Positions 35,361 through 46,705 of a stretch of 64,000 bases of DNA are shown one piece after another. This DNA comes from Acheta domesticus. Taxonomy: Eukaryota > Arthropoda > Insecta > Orthoptera > Gryllidae. The notes below the pieces were generated by a model. The model ran no database searches and had not been told where the DNA came from. It saw only the letters and a list, made by a program, of their open reading frames with translations. The position numbers and the translations under genes were made by a program. Numbering within the stretch: the first letter of the stretch is position 1; the number at the start of each line of letters is the position of its first letter. The stretch covers positions 137,522,950 through 137,586,949 of the forward strand of contig JAHLJT010009436.1 of NCBI GenBank assembly GCA_031308135.1. Direction: 5' to 3'.

Positions 35361-36899
35361 AATCCATGGTGTCCGGAAAAAGAAAAAATATCTTATTAAA
35401 TCAGCCTCTCACATTTGACCAAGTGAAATATTACCCGTAAGTTGACATTTGTTTCTCATTGTTTTAAGAACCGTACAAAAGTAATGATAGCATTTCTTCA
35501 GAATTTTCCATGTTTATGACTATCAAAAACAGTAACATTCTAGATGAATTGAGGAAATTGTTTTTGTAGGTTAGTCTCTAAATGAACAGAAACATTACGG
35601 TAAGAAGCAAGATCAGATGATCATCCCAAAGAAGTTTTGAAGAAATCTTATGTTCACACTATGTGAATAGATGTAAAGAGTGTTTGCTTTAGTAATTTAT
35701 GTCAAGCTATTTAATTTGTTTTCAGACCAATGTTGGGGCTTGAAAAGAAGTTTCAAAATCTTTGTTAGAAATGTAGCAACATACTCTTCTTTGAGGTATG
35801 ATTTTGAAACCATACATTTTTGTTTATTCAAAACATTTTTAAAATTTTATCCTGAAAAACAAAAACAGATATGGTTTCAAATTTAAGGTCATTCAATCAG
35901 TAAATCTACAAAATATATGGGAACATTGTCCCTTTCTAAAAAAATTAACATTATTTATCTCTTTAGAATTCAATGAAAACCTTTAAATATAATAATTTGG
36001 AGGGCAGTACTGGGTAACACTCTAAAGTGTTTACAGGAAAATTAAAAAATATTGTACACTTTCAAAAGTTGTAAAATTTGTGCATTGTGGTTCAGAAGTT
36101 TTGAAATATGTTGTCACATGTTTGTCATATGTTGTTGTCATATGTTGACACAAATATGTTGTCAATTGACAAAATGCACATTGTTGTCAATAATGTGTAT
36201 TGTTATAATTGATTTTTTCATACATGTGATGTACTGCTTTTGTCACATGTTCCCAATGAAATTATTCAGTATGCTGAGATATAAATATAGTAATAAATAT
36301 TGTGTATTGTTTGTTTTGTATTAAATAAAATTACTTTTAAATAAAATTTTGTTACTGCATAATTATTGAAACTGTCCTCAAAACTTCTGTAATGGTATTT
36401 TTGTGCCAAAAAATATAACAAATCTCCCAAAGATAAATTTATTTGTGATTATAGAATTGATTTTTTTGTTATATGACTCTGGAAATTACTTTTGATAAGA
36501 ACTTAAATATTTAATAGTAATTCTTTAATTTTTAAATTAAATTGTAAAGAATCAAGCTGTGTTGCTGGAGTTAGTTATCAAGATAGTAAAAATAATGAGT
36601 TTCACCACCAAACGCAATCTCTAAAATTAACTTCCATTATATAGTGTACTAAAGGGCAACACAAGTACGTCTTCAACATTTTCCAAGTTTCTCTTCCCTT
36701 TTATTAAATATTCAAGGCAAATTTTTGTTCAATTTTCTAAATATCTCCTCTAAAACTATTGGTGCTAAAAAGCACATATTTTGTCGCAATATTTGCAATT
36801 TGAAATTTCCAAAAATTTAGAGAGCCCAATGAAAATGAGATACATGACATTCTTTTAAAGTCACTCCGCAATAGTTTTAAGTGTTGTCCGTGTACAATT

Positions 36900-37258
36900 A
36901 ATTGAGTAGTTCAAGAAGTGTGTGCGACACACTTGTATGTTGCCGAATATTACCGGCACCGTTAGTTGAAGATTTCAAGAGAGTTCGTGCGCACCACACA
37001 GTTCACATGCGAACGGTACAATGATTATTTGAGCTTCACGAACGAGCGTGTGCACACCACAGCGGACAGGCGACAAGTCATTTTGTATTAAGTTGGCCGG
37101 CCGGCGAGGGCCGCGTCTGTGTGCGTGTCACTGTGAGTTGCTAGCGTGGGAACCGAGCGAGCCCCCCGGCTTGTGATCGGGAGGCCGATCGGGAGCAGGG
37201 GGGTTCAGAAGAGGGGAAGGAGGTCGGCGGAGGCTTCCGTGACTTTGTTTGTAAGATT
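36900..37258 (+). promoter_or_regulatory. CG-rich patch inside Transib, possible promoter or 5' exon
   Basis: About 360 bp, CpG-richer than the surrounding element, with three loosely similar GTGCACACCAC-type stretches at 36900-37060. It ends in TTTGTAAG (near 37248-37255), a possible splice donor, 360 bp before the transposase exon acceptor at 37616. It may be the element promoter with an untranslated exon, or later-acquired sequence. No coding frame is evident. Confidence 0.25.
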
Positions 37259-37616
37259 GACCATGATCTTTATCTAATGATCAGTTTCGAAATAATTTCG
37301 AAATTTTTGCATTAATTTAAGAGGATTTGTATTCGTATCTACCTTTTTTGCAAATATCAAGAACAAAATATCCCTGATATGTTGTTTACCTAAATTATGA
37401 ATTCCACATGTGGCAAGTGAATTCCACCTACCATATGAATTACACATTACTATTTTAATCCTTGGTTTTAATGAATTACACATTTTATATTTATAGTGTT
37501 TCATTTGTTCAGAGTTGTTTACACTTATATACTTTATAAGAACTAAATTACTTACATTGAAATTTGTATTTGAAATACGTTGTACTTTTTATTTCATTAA
37601 TTAATAAGAATTGCAG

Positions 37617-38680
37617 AAAGAAGAAAGTAATGCACTAATGTTCGCGGCTTCGTCTTCATTAAGAAAACATGGAAACCCTGAAGCAGCAGGAGTATTGGAC
37701 CAAATCATGAAATATCCTGGCATAATTTCCAATTTAATAAAATATGCATTAGCAACTATTTTGACGGCCATTAACACAACTGAGCCGTTGAACGCCGATA
37801 AATTTGGCAATTTTGCTTTGAAAACAGCAAAATTGTTAAAAAAAAGATTTTAATTTTTGGCCTATGAGCCCTTCCGTTCATAAAGTTTTTGTTCATGGCA
37901 GGGAGATCATTAAACACCATGACTTACCTATAGGTATGAATACATTTTTAACACAATTCTTTTATGTAACTTGTATCATTAGAGAGTGTGAAGTACAGAC
38001 CATGTTTCAAACTTTGGCAATATAGTAGTTGCAAATCAATGTATTATATTTTTAAGTTCCATAAAAACACTACTTTACAAAAATTAAGCTTTTAATTTAT
38101 TCACAATTTTGTAATTGACTCAAGAAGGCAGTCTAGTTAATAGTTTCATTCTAATCATGAAACTGAACAAGTTGAGTCAATATATTGCATTCAATATATG
38201 AGTATTGCAATATATTGCTCCATCAACCTGTAAAACTAATGACTTACGTCCTAAATGTACGCGATTTACTAACGTAGGAAACATATTAGCTCTAATTGTT
38301 TCAGGTTGATTCCAGGAAAATTTTAAGTATTCTCATTGTCTTGCATATTCCACATGAAAATAAGTACTTTCTCTGCACTGTTGATTCACTACATTACCAC
38401 AGAAAATCATTCATTAGTTAAAACTTCAACTGATAGTCTTGTTTCGTTATTTTCAGGAACTTTATCTGAAGAGGCTACAGAGCATAGAAAGAAAAACTTT
38501 AGAAACTTTCTATGCCAAAATTCGAGAAAGATGTCAGGAAAGTATAATTTAATGGACATTTTTTGAAGATTTTTATTGACATCTGATCCCTTGCTCTCCC
38601 ATTGTAGAGCATCAAGTAAAATGAAAAAGAAGAAAAGAATATTACCGCGTGATGTTCTTGACCTTTGCCTGAGAGATTGA
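37617..38680 (+). pseudogene. Transib (RAG1-like) transposase, C-terminal two exons, broken
   Basis: The first exon (37617-37933) follows acceptor AATTGCAG and ends at donor TAG/GTATGA; the second (38457-38680) follows TTATTTTCAG. Joining is phase-consistent. The first exon encodes a NADKFGNFALKTAKLL helix, then, after a frame change, MSPSVHKVFVHGREII. The second begins at TLSEEATEHRKKNF, whose SEE segment matches the region of the third catalytic acidic residue in Transib and RAG1 (RAG1 has a corresponding VPEII and ASEGNESGNK), followed by TSDPLL and a lysine-rich C-terminus. Breaks: a frame change in or near the oligo-A run at about 37838-37847, a stop at 37851-37853 and an in-frame TGA at 38564-38566. 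Upstream DDE regions are absent, so it is inactive. Confidence 0.75.
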
Positions 38681-38754
38681 AAGTCACACTCAGATTTTTA
38701 GGTTACAGAATATTTTTTTTTTTTGCTTTTCTATTCTAGATTAAAAACCTCATG

Positions 38755-39276
38755 AACAAATTTGGAACCATTTATAAGAAAATCTTGTTTTTAAACACTT
38801 TATTTTACGCAAAAGTATAGGATAACTAATAGTATTCAGAAAAATTGTACGTGATCTCATTTAAAGATCTAATTTAAAGAATATTTCATTCAGAAAAATT
38901 CGGACCCATGCCACCTTTATAAGTGCATTTTATTCTATCGTTATAGGAAATTTAAGGAAAAAATTTGGAGCCATTTTTGAAAAAAGTTTGAAAATGTCCG
39001 AGGGGCTTACTATAAAGTACCCCCAAATTTTCAGGAATGTCTTTCAAAATCGCGACGCCTGCAGTGCAACCAAATCGGCTGCGGAATATTCATTTTGGAA
39101 GAAATCGTACACAAACAGACATTCGGACGGACGTTTTTAAAAGAAACACATTTTCGGTATCAGAGGACCCCAAAACGTGTATTTCCGTCGATATCTCGAA
39201 ATCGATTTTCCTCAGCATTACATAACTTTCCCTATACTACGTATATACTCCGTATATACGTACGTATACGGGAAAT
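38755..39276 (-). mobile_element. HT repeat fragment nested in Transib
   Basis: Read on the minus strand it begins at a terminal hairpin (39225-39276: ACTTTCCC and GGGAAAT around TACGTATATAC motifs). It follows the 5' part of HT copy 1 through the TCGATTTCGAGAT, GGGGTCC and GGGGGTACTTT blocks. It is 3' truncated and inserted after the Transib element. Confidence 0.65.
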
Positions 39277-40043
39277 TAAAAATTTATATTTTCAATGTTG
39301 AAATTGTAGGAAGATGATAAACAACCTTTTTAATTACCATTACGATTTTTATTAATAATTCAAATTCCACTGATCATGTATTTAAACTTAATAAATGTCA
39401 TTAAAAGTACTTGAACGTGTTGTAATTACCATTTAAATCTTAACTTTCTTTCTTTTGACATATAATACATAACTTCTCCAAAATTCCCAAAATATTTAAT
39501 TTTGGGAAATTCGATGACTTTTCAAATTTTGATATTCACTATTTTACAATTTTTACAGCAAATTCGCAATCAACGCCCTCACAAACCCTATAATATGTAG
39601 TTTAGGTAATATTGAATTGAATTCCTAAAATTAGGATTACCATTTTGAATTTTACAATATGAGATCAAATTTGCAGTAAATTACCCCACAATTTTCATGG
39701 TATACTTTTGGCAAAACTGAATTCCAATTTCAAAAATAGTCACCATTTTGAATTCGCCATTTTGAATTTGACTATTTTGATAGCAAATTCGAAATTAGCA
39801 TAGTCTATAATCCAATGGTACGCATTCCTTTATTATATTTTCTAAATCTATCTATTCCTGTCAGGCCTGTGTGTTTTTCTAATCTCCGCCAAAACAGCAA
39901 GAAAATAGTTGTTGAAAATGAGGGTGGCGCCATCTGTAATCTGCAATTGTTTACAAAATTTAGTTATTTTAGATCTTATATTAAAGATCTGTAGCGCACA
40001 ACAACATTTTGGAGGCCTTATTTTAAAATAATTGCTCGTGAAA

Positions 40044-40081
40044 CCCAATGCGCGCGTTTCAGCCCGTTTCAGCCCACTGTG
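40044..40081 (-). repeat. Transib right terminal inverted repeat
   Basis: Read inward it starts CACAGTGGGCTGAAACGGGC; it is the inverted partner of 34272-34309 with five mismatches. CGCCT follows at 40082-40086. Confidence 0.85.
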
Positions 40082-40086
40082 CGCCT

Positions 40087-41242
40087 GCCGTTTCTTTCAT
40101 TTATCCCAGAAGCATGCAAGAACATGATCATCAAGCTTTGTGGCATCAGTCATAAAGGTGTATTATTTCAATTATTTGTGATTTAAACAAAAAATGTACT
40201 TACATTTATTAATTTATGTGTGTACTTTAGTTATTCAAGACGTTCTTGCTAGCAAGTTTTCTCCCATGAGTTTATCATACTCGAAATTCAGAATTAAATT
40301 ACTCTCGATCATCAGATTTATCACTTTACCCTGGTCTGGCTATCAAAACTTTCAGGTGTCAACCACAATACCAAGACATCAAAAAACCATCCGCATTGTT
40401 TACTAAGCGATCATCCTTCCTTTGCTAGCATCCTTTGCTTCTCCTACATAAGTCGCATAGACTTTATTGTTATTTTTAATTCCAATTCAGTCCTTTCACT
40501 TGACTTGTTTTAGATGTTCGTGAATTCAGGGGCATTGAGAGATTGAGATTAGAACCGAGTTCGAAAGAGATTAATTCAGTAACGAGTAAAAGGAACGAAA
40601 TGTTGCTGGGGAATTTGATCAAAGATTATACATCTAAAATAATTTGAATGAGTTCAACATAAATCTACGAACATAATTTTTTCAACAATGAAACAAATTT
40701 GGTTTTGTCATTGATAAACGATATTTGTTTTTCCCCGATCATTTGCGAATAAAATGTATTTGATATAAAATGTAATTCCTTTTAGGATGAGTAATTTGCA
40801 ATCCAGACTTTGCTCAATAGATCTGAAATATACTTGAAGAAAGAAAAGGTAGTCAACGGAATTGACCATTTAATTAAGAATCTAATTAAGAGCACAAGTG
40901 TTCTTTTGTATACATACTACACGATAACATTGTTGTTTTTCACTACCAACAATGACGACGCGATGCTTATAAACTTCATCGAAAGGTCAGCAATTAGTGT
41001 TTCCAATTACGTGTCAAATTTGACTCTGTATCAGTGAATGAACAATCGTCGTAATTTCTAGCTTATGCTTGCAGGGTGAATTTAATTGAGAGTAATCTAT
41101 CCTGATATGAATCGTAATGCTACTTGCTACACCAACGTCTGCTTAAAAACTTGTTTTAGATCTTTTAGTTAATTAAAGCCTTGTAAATTTGTAAGCCTTC
41201 TTGCTCTGCACAAGAGGTCCTTGCCCTGATAGGGATTAGTAG

Positions 41243-41284
<42 letters not shown>

Positions 41285-41985
41285 TGATGATGATGATAAT
41301 TACAAAATTGAAAAGCTGTTGTAAATATTTTATGTGAAATGAACAAAGAAGATGTAGTTTTTAATTTGGGTCCCTCCAGAATGTGCATATAATTCAATAT
41401 TAAAAAAATAACGAAATATGTTTTAAAACTTAGAAATACAATGTTAATTTGCTCTTCTAAGTAGAATATAATGGCAGTGCGAGGATATGTCTGCAAAAAG
41501 AGAGTGATGCATTACAGAGAGACAGAGTGCCTGGAGACGTACTTCTTTAAAGTTGATTTAATGGTCGGTCAATTAATGCACTTTCGTTGGTTCATCATCT
41601 TATTTTCGAATTAATTGTATTTTCTTATAAAACATTGTTGTAGACACCAGGACTATCACAAATTATGTGAAGTAATTGGCCGGTGATGGTAAGTAGAACT
41701 CCAAGTTTTCTAAGATGAAAAGATGTTCCTAACAGCGTGAAACTTCTAGAAAAACACGCATTTCTTTTACTGACCCATGGTCATAATTTACCGTTAGAGA
41801 AATAATCATGAATCGCATTAACCAAGCAAACAAAAATATTCTCACATGATGAAACGCTTCATCACTTACATACCTCAAAATCCAGGTTGATGCCTCAGTT
41901 CATTAACCTTCATTAGTTAGATGCCTCAGAGTACTTACGCCTTTCATATTCGCTACGAGTAACTTAGGTTCGGGTACCTCATGAC
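40087..41985. other. Anonymous AT-rich region with a microsatellite
   Basis: No gene is recognised. A retroposon-like tail (GCCCTGATAGGGATTAGTAG) leads into (AAT)n/(ATG)n at 41245-41299. The rest is featureless. Confidence 0.4.
41245..41299 (+). repeat. (AAT)n then (ATG)n microsatellite
   Basis: About 12 AAT units followed by several ATG units; the preceding bases resemble a LINE or SINE 3' end. Confidence 0.9.
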
Positions 41986-42867
41986 TAGAGACCGGATTTT
42001 TATGTAATTACATATTTTTTGTCTTTGTACTTACCGTTCTCAAAATTTTAATCTTGACGAATTGTCGCCGTCCTAACACAATATCCAATTTTCATGTTAC
42101 ATATTTTTACATATTTGGTACTGTATTACATATTTTACATATTTCGCTATTTTCTGAACATAGTGCTCTTTATTTCATCACTTTTATTACGTATTTTATG
42201 AAAAGAAGGATTTTCAAAAAATTCAGCATTTTTTCCACATTATTACTGTGTGCTACTGCGTACCCTACTCGTGGTACGCTTCGTGAAGACGCGGATATTC
42301 TCACAGTCCGACGCGCCCTCTTCAGTTATATCAGATGCGGGAAGTGCGTATCAGCGACATCATTCTCACCTTTAGGCGTGAAAAGTATCATTGATGCCGC
42401 GTTTCGTGACCTTTAACTTCAATTTCCAAGAAACTTCGGCGATTGTCGTCGTGTAACATTTCGATGAGAATATTCCATGCTGCAGTGATTGTTTGCTGGT
42501 TGTAGATTTCGCCAGTTTGTACAAGGGCTTCTATTGCGTCTAGTCTGGCTGCTAAACTACATTCCTGGATAACAATTTGTGAAGGTTTTACTACTGATGG
42601 GAAAGTTCTATTATGCAAGTGTGCATCAACTTGCGCTTTCCAAATGATTTTTAAAACGTTTGCATTGTTTTAAAAATTTGTAGAGGAATTTTTTATAAAT
42701 CGTATAATATTATAAGTTCGAGTTATGTAAATGAGTTTTATAATTAGAGTATTTTAATATTACATATTATATCCAATTTTACATATTTATTACATATTCT
42801 TAATATTTTCATTACATATTTATGTACATATTTTGACGTTTCATACTACATATTTTTCCGGTCTCTA
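41986..42867. mobile_element. Non-autonomous hAT-like element, 882 bp, 8-bp target duplication
   Basis: It begins TAGAGACCGGA and ends TCCGGTCTCTA (11-bp perfect inverted ends), flanked on both sides by CTCATGAC (41978-41985 and 42868-42875), the 8-bp duplication of hAT elements. Many ACATATTT-type motifs sit in the subterminal AT-rich zones, as is common for hAT. The centre is CG-richer and holds a 76-codon minus-strand frame (42388-42618). A related end lies at 21290-21446. Confidence 0.85.
42388..42618 (-). CDS. Unrecognised frame inside hAT-like element
   Basis: 76 codons starting at ATG (42618): a polar start, then CSLAARLDAIEALVQTG and a TAAWNILIEMLHDD segment, both predicted helices. 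It may be a remnant of transposase or of captured host sequence. The length is far below a complete hAT transposase (about 600 residues) and no zinc finger or dimerisation motif is seen. The overlapping plus-strand frame (42054-42416) is probably its antisense shadow over the last 30 bases and otherwise AT-rich noise. Confidence 0.3.
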   Translation of the reverse strand: MHNRTFPSVVKPSQIVIQECSLAARLDAIEALVQTGEIYNQQTITAAWNILIEMLHDDNRRSFLEIEVKGHETRHQ

Positions 42868-42875
42868 CTCATGAC

Positions 42876-43329
42876 TTTGTCATTTTCGTACCAGAGAGAT
42901 ATAAAAACTGCAAAGAATCTAATAGGACTAATCTTAAGGATTATTTTCTCGCAACCACAAAAAAACTTTAAAACATAACAAAAGTCAAAACTTGACCAAC
43001 CAGTTTCTCTTCAGCAATTTCCAACTTTTTCAAAAAGTCTCTGCTGGGCAAATTCTCGAACTCCCTTTACCACAAAATCTAGTCTACATTCCTTTGCACG
43101 CCGCAAGCAGAAATGCAAAAACCATTCAAACAAAATGGCCTGCATAACAACAAAATAATCACACCGAATTTCCTACGGAAAAGCCAGTTTTACGGCCGAT
43201 TTCTCGAAATCTTCCAGCGGCCTGTCGGATGCGAAAGAAACCATGAAATACTCCCATTCGAAGGCCAGACGTGACCTACATTTGTAAAGGATACAATAAA
43301 ACACACACACACACATGTCGACTGCCGCT
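42876..43329. other. Anonymous sequence
   Basis: Contains a short (CA)n tract at about 43300-43315. No gene is recognised. Confidence 0.4.
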
Positions 43330-43580
43330 TATTGGGCTGAGATTGGGCAGGTAGCGGCGTTCGGCGCGCGGAAACAAAGGGGGCGGGCGAGCTAATTCGG
43401 CGGCGGTCGGGAAACCGTTCCCAGAAATGAGGAAAGGCTGTCTGGGCGGCGGCGCGTGACGCCGGGCGGCGCGAGGCGATTTCCTCCGCGAGGAGGCGCT
43501 GGGCGAGCGGTGCGCGCTCGGAGGCCCGGCCGACCACGCACGAGGAGCTGGCCCCCGTGCCAGCTCCCCACCGACAATTA
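43330..43580. promoter_or_regulatory. Small CpG island
   Basis: About 250 bp of CpG-dense sequence lies immediately left of the next hAT-like element. Open frames on both strands are compositional. It may be promoter-associated. Confidence 0.3.
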
Positions 43581-43589
43581 CACTGGCGC

Positions 43590-44695
43590 CAGAGTTGTGC
43601 CGTTGACTATAATCTTACGTTTACGCGTGTTTTCTATACGTCATCTACGCGTAGAATACAGTGAATACGTCATCTACGCGTGACTACTTTTACGTGTAGA
43701 CGACGTAGATCTGACCAGGAGGTCTTAGGATCGAGTCCCGACGGCCGCAGGATTTTCGACACTTGTCTGCTAGGTCGAATTCAGTCGCTGTCTGGAGAAG
43801 AATTCTAGCGGCCGGCTGCTCTTATCGGTAGTTTTCCGTGGTTTCTCCGATCAACACCAGGCGAATGCCGAAGCAGTACCCTAACAAACGGGCCACGGGC
43901 CGCGCGCGATCTTTCCTTCATCTTCCTTGTCTTATCCTCTCCTCTTACACACACACACACTAACATACACTACACTACCACACATGCCGGGAGACCGGTC
44001 GGGAGCTAAAAGCTTGTCCCGGGCGGGGCGGTGCCCCGCTGGTGGGAGATACCTTGTAGAGGGGAAAACCCCGCTAGTCGATGGTAGGTCGGCGCCAGAT
44101 CTCGCCATCCAACAGGGAAAAAGATCGCCACCTCCCGAGGAAAAACACACACTACACTTACGAGACTAATGATCTGAGTAGTTGACGCGCCCGGAAACAC
44201 GAATCAATTAATCAATCAACCATGTAGACAATGTAATCTGTGTAGACTATTTTTCGTAACAAATAACCCAAAAAAGTTTATAATTAAGTAACAATAGTAG
44301 AAGCATGTTTTAATGTAATATTTAAAAAAAATATTTACAATTCAGTAAATCAAACAAAATATACCATTCCTGATGAAGAAATGACAACTTCCGTATCCAT
44401 CTCAAGACACCAGTAGGGACTTGCTCCGACTTGTACTCCTTCAAAACAAATTTGTTCTGTAGATGTGATACAATCAATTTGTTGTATTGATTTGGATATA
44501 TTGACTAGAATTATAAATAAATTTTGGATTTAGGGGTAGATCATGGTCCTTATAGATTCGCCCTTGCCGCACAAAAAAGATAGATTACAGTTGTCTACAT
44601 ACTAGGTTACCTTTGTCTACGCATAATACGATGTCTACGCGTTCTCTGCGTGTAGACGTAGACTATGGTTCTTTACCCGGAGACGCACATCATTG
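43590..44695. mobile_element. Non-autonomous hAT-like element with nested SINE, 8-bp target duplication
   Basis: ACTGGCGC flanks both sides (43582-43589 and 44696-44703). The ends are imperfect inverted repeats (CAGAGTTGTGCC at the left, CAATGATGTGCG read inward from the right). Subterminal zones are packed with CTACGCGT and TGTAGACG-type motifs in both orientations (43620-43712, 44223-44250, 44590-44670), typical of hAT transposase-binding repeats. The SINE-like sequence at 43716-44222 is inserted between these zones. No transposase is present. Confidence 0.75.
43716..44222 (+). mobile_element. SINE-like retroposon, copy 2
   Basis: It starts near a B-box-like GGATCGAGTCCC (43731-43742), then the shared body (GTGGTTTCTCCGATCAACAC and later blocks also present at 10438 and 46379), and ends in ATCAATTA/ATCA repeats at 44203-44219. 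An imperfect duplication of about 18 bp, TGTAGAC...ATCTG, flanks it (43697-43715 and 44223-44240), compatible with LINE-mediated insertion. It is nested in the hAT-like element. Confidence 0.6.
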
Positions 44696-44703
44696 ACTGG
44701 CGC

Positions 44704-46378
44704 ACACACACAAAGTTGTCAGACCTAAGGACTTGACACGTGTTTCTCTACGTCTGTCGACGTACGTATATCGACATACAGTTGTCGTACTCGCAAATCC
44801 GAAATAAGGACTGACTCATATTCGATAAATCAGTTTAACGAAAATGACGATGAAGTTAATTCAAGACCAATACAAACATGGACTGCGCAGGCATGTTGCA
44901 ATATTGAAGTACTACTATTGTGTATTGCAAGACGTATGTCGACACGCTGAATCCGAATCTGAAGCCAGAATCGAGCTACCATCATCCAGTTTCTTTTAAA
45001 TAGTGAAACCCCCGTGAAATTGTATTTTTCGTTTTCGGGGTTTGTTGTCAGACCAAAAGACCCAAAGCATATTTGCCAAACGAATGGCACATAAGTTTTG
45101 AAGACGCTGCGCTGACGTCGCTCGCTTGAGTATAATTTGCTGCGAATACTGTAAGAGTCAAATTTATTCCTATTTGTTTCATTTGTCAAAGAAATGATTG
45201 CTGCTTCTGTCTATCGAAATGAATGCAGATAAGCATCACAGTCGCTTTGTTTCAATAGGTTGAATTGGACGTTTTCAAGGAATAGTTGAGGTGTTAGTAG
45301 CGCAGAAAATGCAATATACTACTAGTTTTTTGGTTTCTTCTTTTTCTTCTTCTTCTTCAATAATGCTACAAAAAATGCGCTGCTGTAAACAACAACCCCT
45401 AAAACAACATATACAATTTCAAGGGGGGTTTTCGCGATTTAAAAAAAACAAACTGGAAGGTGATGGCGCAATTCTAGCTTTGAACACGGATTCAGCCCTT
45501 CAACATACGTTGACAAACATATGTCAAGTCTTTGGGCCTGACAATTTTTTTTGTGTGCCTGTGTTATGAATGTCCCTGCTAATAGAACACATTAAAACCA
45601 TTGTAACTAAAGTTTTTGGAAAAGCAGCTGCCTCGGAAAACATTCTCACTTCCAAGATTGCTTCATAGGAACCCGACCAACGTGCGAAGTATAAGCGACC
45701 TAAACACTTGCTGAGAGTAAGAAAACTGAAACAGTGCAATGAGTCTTGAAGCATAAACTTTGTATTTTAATACACGCAATGTGCGCGCCAGTTGGTTAAT
45801 GTCACTTTCCGTGCGTTCACAAAACTGCACAAATAAATTCGATTGGGCTGGCCCCCTCGCCAGGGGAATCCATCCGATCATTTGGGGGGCGGAATGTTTT
45901 TTATTAATTAATAAACAAATTTGTTATTATATTTTATAGTGTGTATGTGATACTATACAATATTTTTAAATAATTACAAAATTATAACAAATAAAGTTTA
46001 AAATAAATGGCACATAAAAAAGGCAACAAACGTTTTTCTCAAGGCCTTTGAGGGTACACGGCTTCTCCGGCCCCCTCTGCATCCGCCACTGCCCCTCGCG
46101 AGGGGATGGGGGCGGTCGCGTGGAGGGAAGGAGCCGCATTCAACAGAGGTGCGCACGTGACACGGTCATTCAAAGGCCAGAGGGGGTTCTAAGGTGATGG
46201 ACGGAGTTATGCCCTCCGAGAAGGATCAAGTACGTCGTCCGACACAATGGCCACGATACGAACGTAAATTCAATTACTGTGAATAACGATTCCTGTGTCA
46301 ATCTTGCTGAGATTGAGAAGCCCCAGAGACATCTTTTGCCGCTACAGCATCTGCATTTAAACGTTTTACGAGACTTCA
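44704..46378. other. Repeat-derived region without a gene
   Basis: Holds the first copy of a 155-bp repeat (44781-44936), an HT inner fragment (45255-45325, TTGAATTGGACGTTTTC onward) and a segment at 45845-46092 with GGGGGCGG/GCATCCGCCACTG-type ends like a MITE. Open frames here (44830-45189, 45291-45569) show no motif. Confidence 0.4.
44781..44936 (+). repeat. 155-bp direct repeat, copy 1
   Basis: It starts CAGTTGTCGTACTCGC and is nearly identical to 46706-46860. The family is unknown. Confidence 0.75.
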
Positions 46379-46705
46379 AGCGGCCGGCTACATTTATCGG
46401 TAGCTTTCCGTGGTTTCTCCGATCAATACTAGGTGAATGCCTAAGCAGTGCCTTAACAAACGGGCCACGGACCCGTGAGATCTGCCCCTCCACTTCCTTG
46501 TCTTCTCTCCCCATACACTTGCATGCATTACACTACCACAAATGTCGGGAATTCAGATCTCGTCTCGACTGGGTCGGTGACTCACTGGGGACGATATCTA
46601 GAGAGAAACAACATGCAAATAGGTCGTCACCGGATCTCACATTCCAGCAGAAGAGGAACACTACCAGTTCCCGGCTACAGTTTCTATGTGACTTATGACT
46701 AATGC
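46379..46705 (+). mobile_element. SINE-like retroposon, copy 3
   Basis: It has the shared body in the same orientation as copies 1 and 2 (GTGGTTTCTCCGATCAATAC, CTAACAAACGGGCCACGG-like and CACTACCACAAATGTCGGG blocks) with more divergence in the middle. The 155-bp repeat follows it directly. Confidence 0.55.

Larger units (their letters stand above)
34272..40081 (+). mobile_element. Transib-superfamily transposon, 5.8 kb, degenerate
   Basis: Ends are 38-bp inverted repeats with five mismatches (34272-34309 and 40044-40081). They begin CACAATGGGCTGAAA at the left and CACAGTGGGCTGAAA at the right read inward, fitting the CACWRTGG start of Transib ends; the right end begins with the exact RAG signal heptamer CACAGTG. 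The flanks are an exact 5-bp GC-rich duplication CGCCT (34267-34271 and 40082-40086), the size and bias known for Transib and RAG transposition. Inside are two exons of a RAG1-like transposase C-terminus (37617-38680) and a nested HT fragment (38755-39276). The 5' transposase exons with the catalytic aspartates were not found. Confidence 0.85.

Noticed and set aside
36052..36324. Cys-rich 90-codon frame as an upstream Transib exon
   Set aside because: The translation comes from repeated TGTTGTCA/CATATG motifs and shows none of the Transib or RAG1 conserved segments.
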